Shown here in pieces: positions 12,323 through 24,113 of a stretch of 64,000 nt of DNA. Below the pieces are notes generated by a model. It saw only the letters and a list, made by a program, of their open reading frames with translations, did not search any database and was not told the DNA's origin. The position numbers and the translations under genes are program-made. Source of the DNA: Atherinomorus stipes (taxonomy: Eukaryota; Chordata; Actinopteri; Atheriniformes; Atherinidae); the NCBI GenBank assembly GCA_023101725.1, contig JALJCO010012651.1, positions 62,001-126,000 on the forward strand, in the 5' to 3' direction. Within the stretch, counting starts at the first letter, position 1; each line of letters begins with the position of its first letter.

Positions 12323-12880
12323 CAGAGTCCTGCAATGGGTCGGGTACCCGCGGGTTTCCGACGGGTAACCCGCAAAAATACTCTTTTTCGGGTGAAAAAT
12401 ACATAAAAATAAACGGATACGGGGTCCGGTGGATATTTTTTTAGTGCGGGTGGGTGGTTGGGGATTTTTTTTCTAAGCATGTTTTTAAATCTCTGAATTA
12501 AATAACTCCCCTCCCAGTGGCAAAATAAAAGACGGTGGTTTGGTTCAGTCTTCACGAATGGTTCAGTTTGTGCAATATTAAGCGGTTTCAATGACTGCAC
12601 TTGTTGAGCAAGGTCCTGCTTTAAATAAACCTTCATGTTTTCTCTGTGTTGTTGTCATTTTTGTACATTTAAGCTATGACAAAACATTAACATAACTAAT
12701 AAAGTAAAACAAGATCCAATGAAGGGAGGGACGGGGGCAGTGCAGCGCAGCCTATTTGTTCACGGGTCGGATTGCGGGTTAAATATCATCGGATCGGGTC
12801 GGGTTCGGATTTGAATGGAAGCTATCCGTGGGTGACGGGTCGGGTTCGGGTTGGTAAATCTGGACCCATGAAGGATTCTG
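12323..12880. mobile_element. hAT-like element, 558 bp, GGGTCGGGTACCCG type
   Basis: Ends cagagtcctgcaatgggtc and the inverted gacccatgaaggattctg. Perfect 8-bp duplication atttagag at 12315-12322 and 12881-12888. Subterminal cgggt repeats (gggtcgggttcgggtt) on both sides are probable transposase-binding repeats. No transposase frame. Confidence 0.88.
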
Positions 12881-12894
12881 ATTTAGAGAGAAGG

Positions 12895-13101
12895 GTCTAT
12901 CTGCGGCTCGCAAGACAGAGGCATGTCGTCGAGTGACGCCACTCGACGACACGCCCACCAGGCCTATGATTGCACGGTAAAATCTAGCCCTACCTCTGAC
13001 CCTTCCCCTAAACCAACAACACCCACCCACTATGTGACACGCCCACTATAGGGCACGCCCATAATAGGACACGCCCCCTGTGTTGCAAGCCGCAGATAGA
13101 C
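12895..13101. mobile_element. Fold-back MITE with inverted ends
   Basis: Ends gtctatctgcggctcgcaag / ttgcaagccgcagatagac are inverted. Inside are a near-perfect palindrome tcgtcgagtg-acgc-cactcgacga (about 12926-12950) and a short tandem acacgcccac(t)ata repeat. It lies 14 bp from the end of the hAT element at 12323-12880. Confidence 0.7.
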
Positions 13102-14566
13102 ACACTTGGATTTAGAGGCTGCGCGAGGTTGCCTGCATTACTTCCATTGTATTGGACATACGCTGATCTTGAGTGGATCTAAATATCTCCTGAAGGAATT
13201 CAAGTTACACCAAAACTGTCTGGGTGAGGAAATGAACGTATTTAATGCTAGAAAATAGGTCTAGATTGAATAAAAACTAACTTCCCCTTTAACACTTTAT
13301 TTAGTCGCTACAGTTCTTAGCAGATTCTTGTACAGTAGACTTCTCTCTTTTCCACATCAAGCAAAGCTTAAGGACCAACAACAGTTCTCAAAGTAAACCA
13401 AGAGAGACCCACACCTAAAATTGTTTCACGCGTGTGTGAGACTGCCCTCAAGTGTTAACAAAATGGTGCAACACATGGGCATGTATTTGCTAAGCACCAA
13501 TGCAGAGTGATTGCAAAACCCCAAAGTACTCTTGAATATGCTTCACGGACATGTATCAAGGACAGTTTTCAGTCATGACTCATATGATATTAAATCTTCA
13601 TCAGTGGTAAGAAAAGACAGCCCTGTGGAAATTTAAATAATCCACCAATTTTAGTGACTTTTTATGAGAAATAATTATTCTTTTTCTCTGCGTCTCATTG
13701 AAATCTTTCTTGTAGCTTCATGCTGATACAGCGGATGGTGCTGATCAGCAAAGAATTAGTTTGACTAAATAAATAAATTCATGAAAAATAAACCCCATAG
13801 CATAATGAGTCAACATTGTAAATTATTTTTGTTTATTTCCCCCACAATAACTACCGTCAGGACATTAACTTTCAACTCCCCTACATTAATTAGTATGTGT
13901 GTGAAAGCATGGGAGTGTAAACACAGACTGTAAGAAGAAACTTGAGCAGCTTCAGAGTGTATTTTCTGATCTTGTGGAGCTCAGGCTACATTGGGGAAAA
14001 GAAAAAAGAAGTTCCAAACCAGCTCCCCTACACAAAGCAGTCAAGCATCAGCTAAACACTGGACTCACAGTGGCTCTACCTGGTGTCATGTTCACCTCCA
14101 CACACACACTCATGCATACATTCATACCAATAGGAGAGTAGTCCTCCGTAACACTCAAGCGAGTCACCCTGAACTATCTTAACAATCAGACAGAAAGCGA
14201 AGGGGGAAAAAAAAGGAAAGAAAGCCGAGCTGGAGCAACAGAGATTCTAAATGTGCCAGAGGCAAGAAAGGATTACCTCCTAAAACATTTTTCACTTGCT
14301 TATCCAAACACAGGTATACACACTCTCAGTCTTTACTCTGGACACTTTCTGCTGAGGAAGAAGAGACAGTGTGTGGTCAGATGGCCGTTGGCAGCTCAGC
14401 CTGCAGGAGACACATTTTAAGATGCTATCTTCATGAAAGGGAGGATTATGTGTATTAGTGTGTTTGACTGTGTGTGAGACTCAAGGGCCCCGTGGGCTTT
14501 GAACATCTGTAAACACTGCAGGTTGTCTTGAAAGTGACCTTTTTTATTTCAACTCCCTGTCACCAG
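13102..14566. other. Intron sequence, no feature seen
   Basis: AT-rich intron up to the 48-bp exon; no exon, RNA or transposon end recognised. Confidence 0.5.
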
Positions 14567-14614
14567 GCATCATCTCCTATACAGAGTACCTGTTCCTGCT
14601 CTGCATCCTGACAA
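14567..14614 (+). CDS. micu3: micu3 exon, 48 bp (ISYTEYLFLLCILT)
   Basis: 48 bp between acceptor ccag (to 14566) and donor gtgagt. The first two bases complete Gly; the exon then encodes IISYTEYLFLLCILT and leaves one base for the next Lys. ISYTEYLFLL is a family signature shared by MICU2 and MICU3, located in the helix before EF-hand 1. Confidence 0.95.
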
Positions 14615-14797
14615 GTGAGTTAATTCAGTAATTACATGTTGTCATTTCATTCCACTTCTACACTTTTAAATAATCCTTTTTAAAAAATTTTATTAAAGGA
14701 AAGTGTTTTAGCTTTTCTGTTTTTAAAAAGATGGCACACCAAAAAATAAGAATAAAAGGCATGACTTAACCTTTGCCATTGATGATAGGTTCATAAC

Positions 14798-15148
14798 TAG
14801 GGATTGACCGATACAGATTTTTTTTAGAGCTGATACCATTATTTTCTCATCAGCCTCAGCCAATGGCCGATACAAACTGCCAATATTTGGGTAGATACTG
14901 CTTTTGACTCCCAAATTAATACAGTACAGTACAGGATACAAAGAATAGTAATTTTACAACTCTTTCAAAATAAAAAAAGAACAAAGCACTTCAAATAAAT
15001 ATATCAAAAAAATAAACAGTACACTTGTAAACAAATATTAGATAGAAACGTTAAACTTGTAATGAATACATATAAGAAAATCAGAAAATTATGCCAATAA
15101 AAGCGAAAAATGCAAATATGGGCGGTCTGATGTATTGCTATATCCTTA
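14798..15148. mobile_element. hAT-like MITE, family B, 351 bp
   Basis: Starts tagggattgaccgatacaga and ends tgtattgctatatcctta. Perfect duplication ttcataac at 14790-14797 and 15149-15156. The same family occurs at 32310 (right end lost) and, inverted, at 45593-46442. Confidence 0.85.
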
Positions 15149-15299
15149 TTCATAACAGCACTTGAAAAGCTTCTTTGCTCGGTGCTCTCAATGCATCATC
15201 ATCATCTAAGCAACACTGAAGTTGAAAATCTTTACCATGGCAACTTTTTTTGGAGCTTGCTGTTGGGCTCACATACAAACCTTTAATCAAATTAAATGA

Positions 15300-16018
15300 T
15301 TAAAGGTGATAGCTATAACGTTTCCATCAAAACAAGAATAAAAAAAAAAAAACATTCACAGAACATCTATAGGGGTGCAGAACAACCTTTTATATCATAT
15401 TATAATGATAAATAATTGCTTTATCAATTTTGACGAGTCAAAAAAGTAAATATATATATCTAATTACTATGCCAAAATCTTAAATCTTTGCTATTAGCGT
15501 TAGCTACGGAATTGCTAGCTTGATTGTTTTAGGTAGAAATAGTATCTTTTTATGCGTTTTTTTCCAAACATGTTAAACACAAAAACAACAAAAATAGAGA
15601 ATAAAAAACACTAACAAGCTAAAAGAACAGTGAAAGAAAATAAAAAATAAAAAAAAACAGTTGGGTGGGCAGTTCACCACACCTGAACATAAGTAATCTA
15701 TGCAATCATATTCCATTTGAAAAAGAATGGGAAGAAGTACAAACTTTTTAACTCCCACCCCCTTCCACATCAACAAAATTTACCTCAGCTCAGTCAGTTT
15801 CCTACTCAATGACCAGAGCACATTCATAAATTCAATATCATCACCATATAGTCACGCAGACATTCGTGTGCAAACATACACCATAATCAATACCATAATC
15901 TTCCTTCATTTCTCAAATTCACACGGCCAAAAAATGAAGCAGGATGAGTGTGAAGGTAGCAACGGGGCTCGAAAGCCCCGTGGAGGTTGCTACTTTCTTC
16001 CTGGACTTGTAAGTTAAA
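15300..16018. mobile_element. TTAA-type MITE, family C, composite copy
   Basis: Starts ttaaaggtgatagctataac like the copies at 29831 and 44059. It carries an inserted A-rich segment (about 15560-15925) and the hairpin caacggggctcgaaagccccg that also appears near 44225. The right terminus is degraded. Confidence 0.6.
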
Positions 16019-17024
16019 GGTAGAGTCCAGAGTTTCCCCCCGTTTCCATGAAAGTGTCCAGGCGGCAGCTGCAGATTCTACTGCCACACTTTGCAGCTGT
16101 ATTTGGGCCATTAAATTAGTATGAAAATAATTGCTTTTGGACATTTTTAAATAGTTATCGATTTGGGACGTGTACCATTATGATCGATTTAATAATGAAT
16201 TGGTACACTCTTATTGTAATAGTTCTTGTTGTTACTACGATTTCAGTAAACAGGTAAACAGCTGTGGGACTTTTTAAATAAGACGGGGCCGGAAGAAGCG
16301 GAGATCACGCAAGGGGCGCGGCTTGCCAGTTCTACCAATCACCAAACATCTACGTATTTCAGTTCCTATGGAACCCTGAAAAGACCCTGCCTCGGAGTAG
16401 GAGCTAAAAAAGGTTTTAGGAACTGAGGTCCGAGGTTCCCTAGTTCCTATATGTCCGACTGCGCAAAAAAACGGCCCGGTTCCTGAAAAGGTTAAAGGAA
16501 CCTCAAAAGGTTCCTACAGTCCAAAAGTGTCTTATGATCTTTGGGAAGGGTGCTTGATGAGTGGAGAAGACAACTTGGAGGTTTGAGAGTATGATCAGGT
16601 AGAGGAAGATGCCTTATAGGTGTCACAGAAAAACAACAGCTGACAAGTTCAAACCAGCTCCTTAAATGGTAAAAATATCTATGCAATTCTATGTTATGTC
16701 TGATGTGTTTAATCTTGAATCTGATTTTAAAGTGATATTGAACAGAAATGCACGCACTTCTGTTGCAGGCTGTAATTTTTATAATATTTTGAAAACAAAC
16801 ATATATGAATCAAAGCTTTATCTAATTTTGCTGCGTTTGATCACCAACAAGCAAGATAAAAATCTAGATTTTAACTGTAGCTTGAAGTCCACATTCCCTC
16901 ACTCCTTTTCCCTCCCATCTAATCTATGTGCCACCTCTTCTCTTGCTATTTATGGCCTTGAAATTACCTTTAATAAACACAAGCACACACTCACACCCAA
17001 TGTGTTCTCCTATCTGTTCTGCAG
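16019..17024. other. Intron with short repeat fragments
   Basis: The segment tatgtccgactgcgcaaaaaaacggcc and following ggttcctgaaaagg (16450-16510, quoted in parts) is shared with 4070-4140. The rest has no recognised content up to the EF-hand 1 exon. Confidence 0.5.
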
Positions 17025-17107
17025 AGCCTCATGCTGGCTTTAAGATTGCTTTCAATATGTTTGATGCAGACGGCAACCAGATGGTGGACAAGAGGGAGTT
17101 CCTGGTG
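17025..17107 (+). CDS. micu3: micu3 exon carrying EF-hand 1
   Basis: 83 bp, acceptor gcag to 17024, donor gtgagt at 17108. Encodes KPHAGFKIAFNMF followed by the loop DADGNQMVDKRE. Loop ligand positions 1, 3, 5, 9 and 12 are D, D, N, D and E, so the site is a canonical calcium-binding EF-hand. Ends in phase 0 with FLV. Confidence 0.96.
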
Positions 17108-17767
17108 GTGAGTTGCTGATACTGAGAGGAAAACCATCTGAATTTGCATATTAATATTAAACGCACTCTGCTCCTATCACAACAAAGACATGCTGTTCAG
17201 CATATTGAATATTTTAAGAGGCAGTGTGAGAGGATCATCTGTGATTATAGTGGAACATAAGAAATAAGATCCCTTTTGAGTTTTTTTTTTTTTTTTATAT
17301 ATATAAAATCCTATAGTTATAGTTAGCATTTTATCCCATCTTGTGCCTTTAGGTAAAGCTTTTTCTTTATGTGTAGACCATCTGAAAAAGCAGATCTCTC
17401 TCTTTTAGTTCATGTTGTTAAACAGCCAACTGGTATAATTGTAGCATTTTCTGAGAGATCGCATGTGTTACTCTCTCTGCTGGATGGGAAGGACACATTT
17501 CCAACTGAAAACACTGCTGCGGGCAGGAAGGGATCAGGATCTGTGTGGAGGTGGGTGGGAGTGGGATAGCACTTTCAGCAGGAGGGAGTGGTAATGGTTT
17601 TAAATCCTGTGGGAGCAAGCAGGTGTTGGACAGAAAGAAAATTCCCACATTGACTCTTTGGAAATGGATGCTGATTTTTCTGCTCTCTAAACAAGTGGCA
17701 GTAATAATCAGATTAAGGGAATATTTTATTTAAATAACCTCCAGACAAACATTGACAATGCCCTGAG

Positions 17768-18660
17768 TAGGGCTGGGTATCAATTCAGATTTCAAGAATC
17801 GAGTAGATTCCTTTTCTTATGGTTTTGAATCGATTATTTTCGATCTGTCCGATTCAATCCGATTTCGTTCAATTTCGACTCAATCTCGATTTGGTTTGCT
17901 GGTATTGAAAAAAATTTTAGCCTTTACCCAAATTCCATAACTCTGTAGTTATGCAACATATTAATGCTAGTATTATATTAATATTCTAGAACGAATGACT
18001 GAAGTAATGTACAGTAGTTAATGGTGGCTGTAAGGACCAAACCAAACCAAACCCTCTCCCCAGATACAGTCATCCACAAAATTATTCACACCCTCCAATT
18101 TAAAAAACGACTACATTCACAACAGAAATTTAAAAAAAGAAAACAAATAATAAATATTCACAAAATTATGATTCAGTGAGGCAAAATACACAGTAAGTCA
18201 GCGTTTAAAACTTAAAACGTCCAGTGACTAACCCGCTAGCTCGATGCTAACTATTAATTGAAAATGTCATTGACATGCTAACAGAATTAGCATCTACGTC
18301 GTAACCTAAAAAATTACATATAAAATAAAAAAGCATCAATTTCACCTCGATCATGAACATTAACTGTCTTTATTAAGGTACTTACAGGCAGATGTTTCCT
18401 CTGCTCTGTTTAAACTGAATTTTTAGGAACTACTTGTACCAGCCCCACTTAGTCTTCTTCTGGCACTGCACTAGCTTTAGTAGTCCTACACTCTGTCCAG
18501 CTCATCATCTCCCCCTAGCGGAGCGGCTGAACCATGCACTTAACCGGGGGCAGTACATTAAATGGTCATTTTAAAAAAAAAGATAAGAAAAATCGATCTT
18601 TGGAAATTAATATGAAAATCAATTCAGAATTGGAAAATCGATTTTTTGAACATAGCTCTA
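17768..18660. mobile_element. hAT-like element with nested Tc1-type MITE fragment
   Basis: Ends tagggctgggtatcaattc and the inverted-type cgattttttgaacatagctcta. Flanks gccctgag (17760-17767) and gccataag (18661-18668) match at six of eight. A truncated family A MITE (18067 to about 18195, start cagtcatccacaaaattatt after TA) interrupts it. Confidence 0.7.
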
Positions 18661-19077
18661 GCCATAAGAGGTTTTTTTTTTATTATTTGTTGCTCTAAGT
18701 TAAATTAAACAATGTTACATGTTTGAATTTTGAAATGGCTAAATTTTGCTTGGTCATTGCACTAAAAACAAATGGCTAAACAACACCCACATGCCTGATA
18801 CTAACTGCGCTGCAGCTGCAGTTTTCTGTCATGCTGGATTCAGCATTAATCTGCTCTTTAATATCTGTGAACATAAATCACGGAGTCAAACTGAGAAACC
18901 AACACTCTTAATCGTGTTGCCAGAGGACCGACACTCGAAATACATCACAGACCCGCATGAAAGACCACCTGCATGAATGACTTTATGAACTCAGAGAATG
19001 TTTGCACATGAGAGCGTTTAAGCTTCTAACAGCACTTTGATTTGTCAGTGAGAGCCTCATCCTTTCTGTCGTTTCAG

Positions 19078-19149
19078 CTTCAGGAGATCTTCAGGAAGAA
19101 AAATGAGAAGAAAGGAAGGAAAGGAGATGCTGAGAAGTCAGCACAGTTG
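19078..19149 (+). CDS. micu3: micu3 exon, 72 bp, basic linker
   Basis: 72 bp with phase 0 on both sides; acceptor gtttcag, donor gtaaga. Encodes LQEIFRKKNEKKGRKGDAEK and SAQL. The conserved MICU3 segment LQEIFRKKNEK is followed by a lysine-rich stretch after EF-hand 1. Because both borders are phase 0, skipping would keep the frame. Confidence 0.94.
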
Positions 19150-19884
19150 GTAAGAAATCTGGTTACCGAGGATAAAAGGTTCATGCTTTTGTTTGGACTT
19201 ATTGCTTATCACCTTAAACTACCATAATCTGTATAGATGTGGGTTTTGCTAATGCTCCTTTCATTGACAGACTCAACTCAATATACAGATATCCAAAGCT
19301 TTCTGGTTTTATTGAGGTTACAGTAACACTTGATCACAATTGGAAAGTGACTTCCCTCCCAAAACAGCATTTTAGTGCATCCTCCACACAACATTTTCTT
19401 TAACAAATATTGAAAGACAAGTGTTGTGTCCAACTGTACACCTGGATGTGTTAAAAATGACTTGTCATGTGTAGCTATGGACATGAAAGTCAACAAACTG
19501 ACTAGTTTTGAGTGCATGCCATGTCTCATTAAAACTGTTTTTGCCTATCTGGTAGCTCCTCTGTTACTGTTACTGTGACAGGTACCCCTACCTTTTCCTT
19601 GTTATATTTGATGCGCTTTTCAAAATGTGTCTTTCGAAGCTCTTCTGTGATTAATATTTAGAAACGAGAGTCCACCTTTGCTTCATTGCACTGCTTCTGT
19701 CACTTCTATCAAACAGCAGCTTGTTGACTGCTGAAGAATAAGTTTAAGTCTCTTAATAATCCATTTAGCCAACATTTAGAACTACAGCCATCAACTAAGT
19801 GTATATTGGCAAGAATCTGGAGATACAATAAGTATCATGATAGAGGAGCAACGATACTATATATTGCGATATTATAAGCAAGAC

Positions 19885-19888
<4 letters not shown>

Positions 19889-19918
<30 letters not shown>
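19889..19918. repeat. (TA)n microsatellite
   Basis: About 15 TA units immediately left of a family A MITE, which targets TA. Confidence 0.9.
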
Positions 19919-19926
<8 letters not shown>

Positions 19927-19928
19927 TA

Positions 19929-20439
19929 CAGTCGTTCTCAAGATTATTCATACACTTAAATAAAAGAAAAGGCTGAATTTGCAATAGTAATTCAAAGAAC
20001 AAAAAACTGAAGATAATAATAATAATTTAAAAATAATTTAGTGGTATAAAATATTGCTTTTGAATTGTGGTTGGAAATATTTTAAAAAACAACAACAAAC
20101 AAAGAAAGTGTCACGGACACATCAGAGCACCTTTCCCATGAACGGTGGACCAAAATACCTGTCAACAGGTGTAGAAGTCTTTTTGAACATTACAGAAAAC
20201 ACCTGATTGCAGTGATTGTCTCAAAGTGTTGCTCAACAAAATTTTTACCTCAAAGGCCCATCATGATTGTTTACTTGTTTTATTTTGTGCATGTTTGTTT
20301 TTAATATTTCTTTCCAACCACAATTCAAAATCAATGTTATGACTTTCATAAAATTTTTGTCAATTTCATTTTATTTCATTGACAGCTGATTTTTTTCCTT
20401 CTTTAATTGGAGGGGAATAAATAATATTGAGAACGACTG
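19929..20439 (+). mobile_element. Tc1/mariner-type MITE, family A, 511 bp
   Basis: Inverted ends cagtcgttctcaagattatt / aataatattgagaacgactg, TA on both sides. Core conserved with 26466 (inverted) and 45732: cacctttcccatgaacggtgg, cut here to its palindromic part, and acctgtcaacaggtg, then acacctgattgcagtgat. No transposase. Confidence 0.88.
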
Positions 20440-20446
20440 TATATGT

Positions 20447-20452
<6 letters not shown>

Positions 20453-20522
<70 letters not shown>

Positions 20523-20547
20523 TATGTATATTTATATGTATACATAT
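20453..20547. repeat. (TA)n / (TATATG)n microsatellite
   Basis: Interrupted TA tract with regularly spaced tg steps between a Tc1-type MITE and a hAT-like element. Confidence 0.92.
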
Positions 20548-20548
20548 T

Positions 20549-20965
20549 TGGGCTGTCAGTTTAATGTATTAATTAGATTAATTAATTACACTGCAAATTA
20601 ATGCATTAAAAAAATTAATCCTGATTAATTCAGAGTGCCAATTCAATGGATGAGCATTTTAAATTTGGCCCACTGAATGACCCGGGCAGTGGATGGTGGT
20701 AATGCACCTAAAGCTGTTTGCCAACTGCCAATAAACATAAAAAGAAGAAGAAGACGCGTCATTGAGTTACTGTATAGAACTTCATAGGCTGTGTTGGAGC
20801 AGGGTTGCATGGAAAACTTATAAAGGACTGCGGCCCTTGAGAACCATTGTTCTCCCCACGTCTGCCTTAGCAGATATGAGATTACAGTAAAATGTGACTA
20901 ATTAGATTAATTAATTACAAATCCTGTAATTAATTATGTTTTTTTTTACTTGCCTGACAGCCCTA
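20549..20965. mobile_element. hAT-like element, GGGCTGTCAG ends
   Basis: Begins tgggctgtcagtttaat and ends with inverted tgcctgacagcccta. Inner repeats of attaattagattaattaatta at both ends. It sits inside a TA-rich microsatellite, so an 8-bp duplication cannot be read with confidence. Confidence 0.65.
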
Positions 20966-20967
20966 AT

Positions 20968-20994
20968 GTGTATATATGTATATATATATACATG

Positions 20995-21044
<50 letters not shown>
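20968..21044. repeat. (TA)n microsatellite
   Basis: Long TA tract with a few tgta interruptions. Confidence 0.92.
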
Positions 21045-21045
<1 letters not shown>

Positions 21046-21484
21046 CATAGCACTCAAAATTATGTGTACAGAAAGGTTTTCACTTACAGATATTTGTAAT
21101 ATTTTACCAACCGTCAATATTATAAAGGCCTCACAGTAACTACTTACCATTTCCTAGCTGAACCATGCAGTATAATAAAGTGGTAAGAGCGGATCAAATA
21201 TTGCCCTTGCAGTTCAGTTCAGACATGACACTAACAGTTACAGTTTACTTAAAAATAAGTGCAAATCTAGAAGAGATTCTTTCTCCGGCATTATTTCAGT
21301 GAGGTGCAGTGTTGTAATGCAAAGCGTGTATTCTAAAATGTAATCGCAGATGTGTAGGAAATGACACATCCTCTTTCCTTGCATGTACTAACATGTCTTT
21401 TACCCTCTCTTCTCCTCTTCCTCCTCCTCTCTGACTGCATGCTCTGTCCTCTTTCTCTTCCTCATGTCTCTCTCTGTGTGTTAG

Positions 21485-21526
21485 AGTATGCAGCTGTATG
21501 GATATCAGGTTGCTCCCATGAACAGC
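21485..21526 (+). CDS. micu3: micu3 microexon, 42 bp
   Basis: 42 bp, acceptor ttag to 21484, donor gtatgt. Encodes SMQLYGYQVAPMNS, matching the LQLYGYxxxxxNS stretch of vertebrate MICU3. Both borders are phase 0 and the length is a multiple of three, so it is a potential 14-residue cassette. The upstream tract is strongly pyrimidine-rich (tctctt repeats). Confidence 0.9.
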
Positions 21527-21845
21527 GTATGTATCCAAAACCATAACACCTTGGTCTGTTTTCCTGCTCTTTAGAAAGAGGAAAAAAAAAATGGGAAGAA
21601 CAGCCAAGCAGGGACTTGGCTTTATTTGTCAGCTTGGTTTCTTCATGCTTTACAGTTTAGCTGGTATGCGGATCAGGACAGCGAACACAGAGGGGGGTAA
21701 TATATGAATGAATGAATTAAATTCTATTTGTAAAGCACTTTTCATGCATAAGTAGCACAAAGTGCTTTACATATTAACATCAATGTTTCAATGAAATGAC
21801 AGACAAAATAATTACACTTTCTCTCTCACCCCAACACACATACAT

Positions 21846-21846
21846 G

Positions 21847-21875
<29 letters not shown>
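21846..21875. repeat. (CA)n microsatellite
   Basis: About 15 CA units. Just before, 21715-21775 carries a retroposon-like stretch (gtaaagcacttttcatgc / aaagtgctttac). Confidence 0.9.
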
Positions 21876-21879
<4 letters not shown>

Positions 21880-22152
21880 CTTTGCTTTTTATTATAGCAC
21901 TGAAGATGAGGCGCTAATGTATCTGTGGTGGGCTGCCATGACCGCGTCAGTACAATGCTGCACATGTACTGCACATTTGAGAGTTTGTTTACACCCCTTG
22001 CAAATCGACTTTTTTTTTTTCTACATCGATTGACATTTTAACCAGTTTGAACCGATTCTAAACCGATTCAGGAAGCATCAGTACATCCCTGTTTGGTAGT
22101 AGTCTTAAAGAAGAAATAAAAAAAATCATCTTCTGTTTTTCATACAATGAGG

Positions 22153-23944
22153 TAGGGCTGGGCAATATGACCTAAAATCAATATCACGATATATTGAGCA
22201 GTTTATCTTGGTAACGATAAATGGACGATAAATCGTTACAGACTGGATGGGGTGGAGTCGCGTGACTGCAGACAGTACAGCATCTTAAAGGGGTATGAGC
22301 ACAGCTGACCTGTAAACAACCAAAAACACTTTCATTTTAATAAAACACAGATATTCTGCCCTTACTGGAACTTGATGTGACTTCTAGTTTGACAGATAAC
22401 TAACAGGTTTCTCAATAAACACCTAGGAGGCAGTAGATATGTTTTGGACGTTTATGAGAAGTACTGTTAAACTGAAATACAAATATACAAATGTACATCT
22501 TTTTTTTTTTTTTACATTTTTTATTTTTCACAGTAATTTCACAGAACATGACAGACACGTAAAACAATACAGTCATTGAGCTAAGAATTACAAATATACA
22601 TATGTTCTTTTATAAATCATATCAGTCTTTAACATAACTAAATCGGTTTGATCATTTGATCTAATGGATTCACCAAACTTATCTACAGGGACACAGTCCA
22701 AAAATAATTAAATATATGATTAACGGTAAGACCAGATCATCATTTCACAAAGAGACAAGTCTTCTCTGATCTAGAAAAAAATACCATTTTGCCCAATATT
22801 TATCAGATTTAGCTTTTAAGTGTCTTAAAACAAAAGTCAACCGTTCCATGTCATGAGTTTCTTGTACAATTCCTATCCAGTCTTCAATAGTTGGGCTACA
22901 GTCACTCAAACATCTTCTGGTTATTGCCTTTTTACTACATGCCAACAATATTTGTAATAAATACATATCTTTCTTTTTAAGTCCAGATGGTAGATTTCCC
23001 AAGTAGATTACACTAAAATCAAGTGGTAATTGAAGATCCAGAATTAAGTTGGTTTTGGTTACCACTTCAGTCCAGAAGAGGGACAACTTGGGACAGTCCC
23101 AAAATATGTGGAAAAGACCAGCAGATTGATTATTACATTTTCTCCAGCAATATCCCTGTTCAGAGATGCCAGTTTGTGATTTTTTGGTTTGGGGAGATAT
23201 AAAGAATCTTATTATGTTTTTCCATATAAATTCTCTCCATGTCTCTGAACATGGAAGTGTTACAGCGTGTCTTGCATATATTAATCCAGTCGTCCTGTGT
23301 CAATTTTATATTTGTTTCATTCTCCCATCTGGACTTAATGTACAGAGTAGAATTTTTTTTCCCATCTTGCAAAACCCTGCACAACCTGGAAATTAGTTTT
23401 GTATACAAATGTACATCTTAATAAATATGTATGCAAATTAATAAAATAAAATTAGTTAGAATCGTATTTACTTATGAGCAAATATTACTTTGTGTCACTA
23501 TGAAAAACACAGTGATGAGTTTTTCCATTGGTTGCACATGCATGACTATCGATTAGCATGAATGCTAACTTAACATTGAAAAACCCATAGACAGGCTAAC
23601 GCAATTAGCTTCACTACCGTTTTTAAAATGTTTAACACAAACAGCATTCCTTCAAATGTTGATCACTTTACACTGACATCAAATAAACCTCACTAATCAC
23701 TTAAACACTTATGTTATGGACAGAATGTGCAAAAGATGAAGAAAAACATTTGTTTGCAGTGCAGGAGTGTCATGCTGCATAAACCACGGCAAGTCAGAGA
23801 GAGCAAAAAAGTCCAGCGCAGCAATTCCACTGCCAGCTCTCATTAAGGGGCAGCAGTACCAAACATACCTTCATGGGCAAAATGGCGTCGGTTATCGCTG
23901 TAAATTTTGGCGTTGGTAAATTTTCGGTTTATCACGCAGCCCTA
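22153..23944. mobile_element. hAT-like element interrupted by L1
   Basis: Ends tagggctgggcaatatgac and inverted ggtttatcacgcagccccta-type (cgcagcccta). Flanks caatgagg and taatgaag share six of eight bases. An L1 fragment occupies 22502-23401, so the element itself is about 890 bp. Confidence 0.7.
22502..23401 (-). mobile_element. 5'-truncated L1 retrotransposon (ORF2 C-terminus)
   Basis: Minus-strand frames read as the C-terminal end of a fish L1-type ORF2 protein, including the Cys/His motif CWRKC...HIFWDC and FWTEV about 23040-23155. The 3' poly(A) is the T run at 22500-22513. An 18-bp target duplication tatacaaatgtacatctt flanks it (about 22484-22501 and 23402-23419). No complete ORF remains; frames 22745-23086 and 23160-23408 are separated, so it is dead. 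Confidence 0.9.
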
Positions 23945-24113
23945 TAATGAAGCTTTAACAGCTCATAATAAGTTTTGCAGAGGAGATCCAGGAAGGTGTG
24001 AAAGACAAGTTCACACTCTTTATCATCAAGACTAAAAAAATAATTAATTTAATACCAGCCACGCAAACAGAGGGAAAAAAATCCTAACATTTAATTAAAA
24101 CCGTTATGACATA

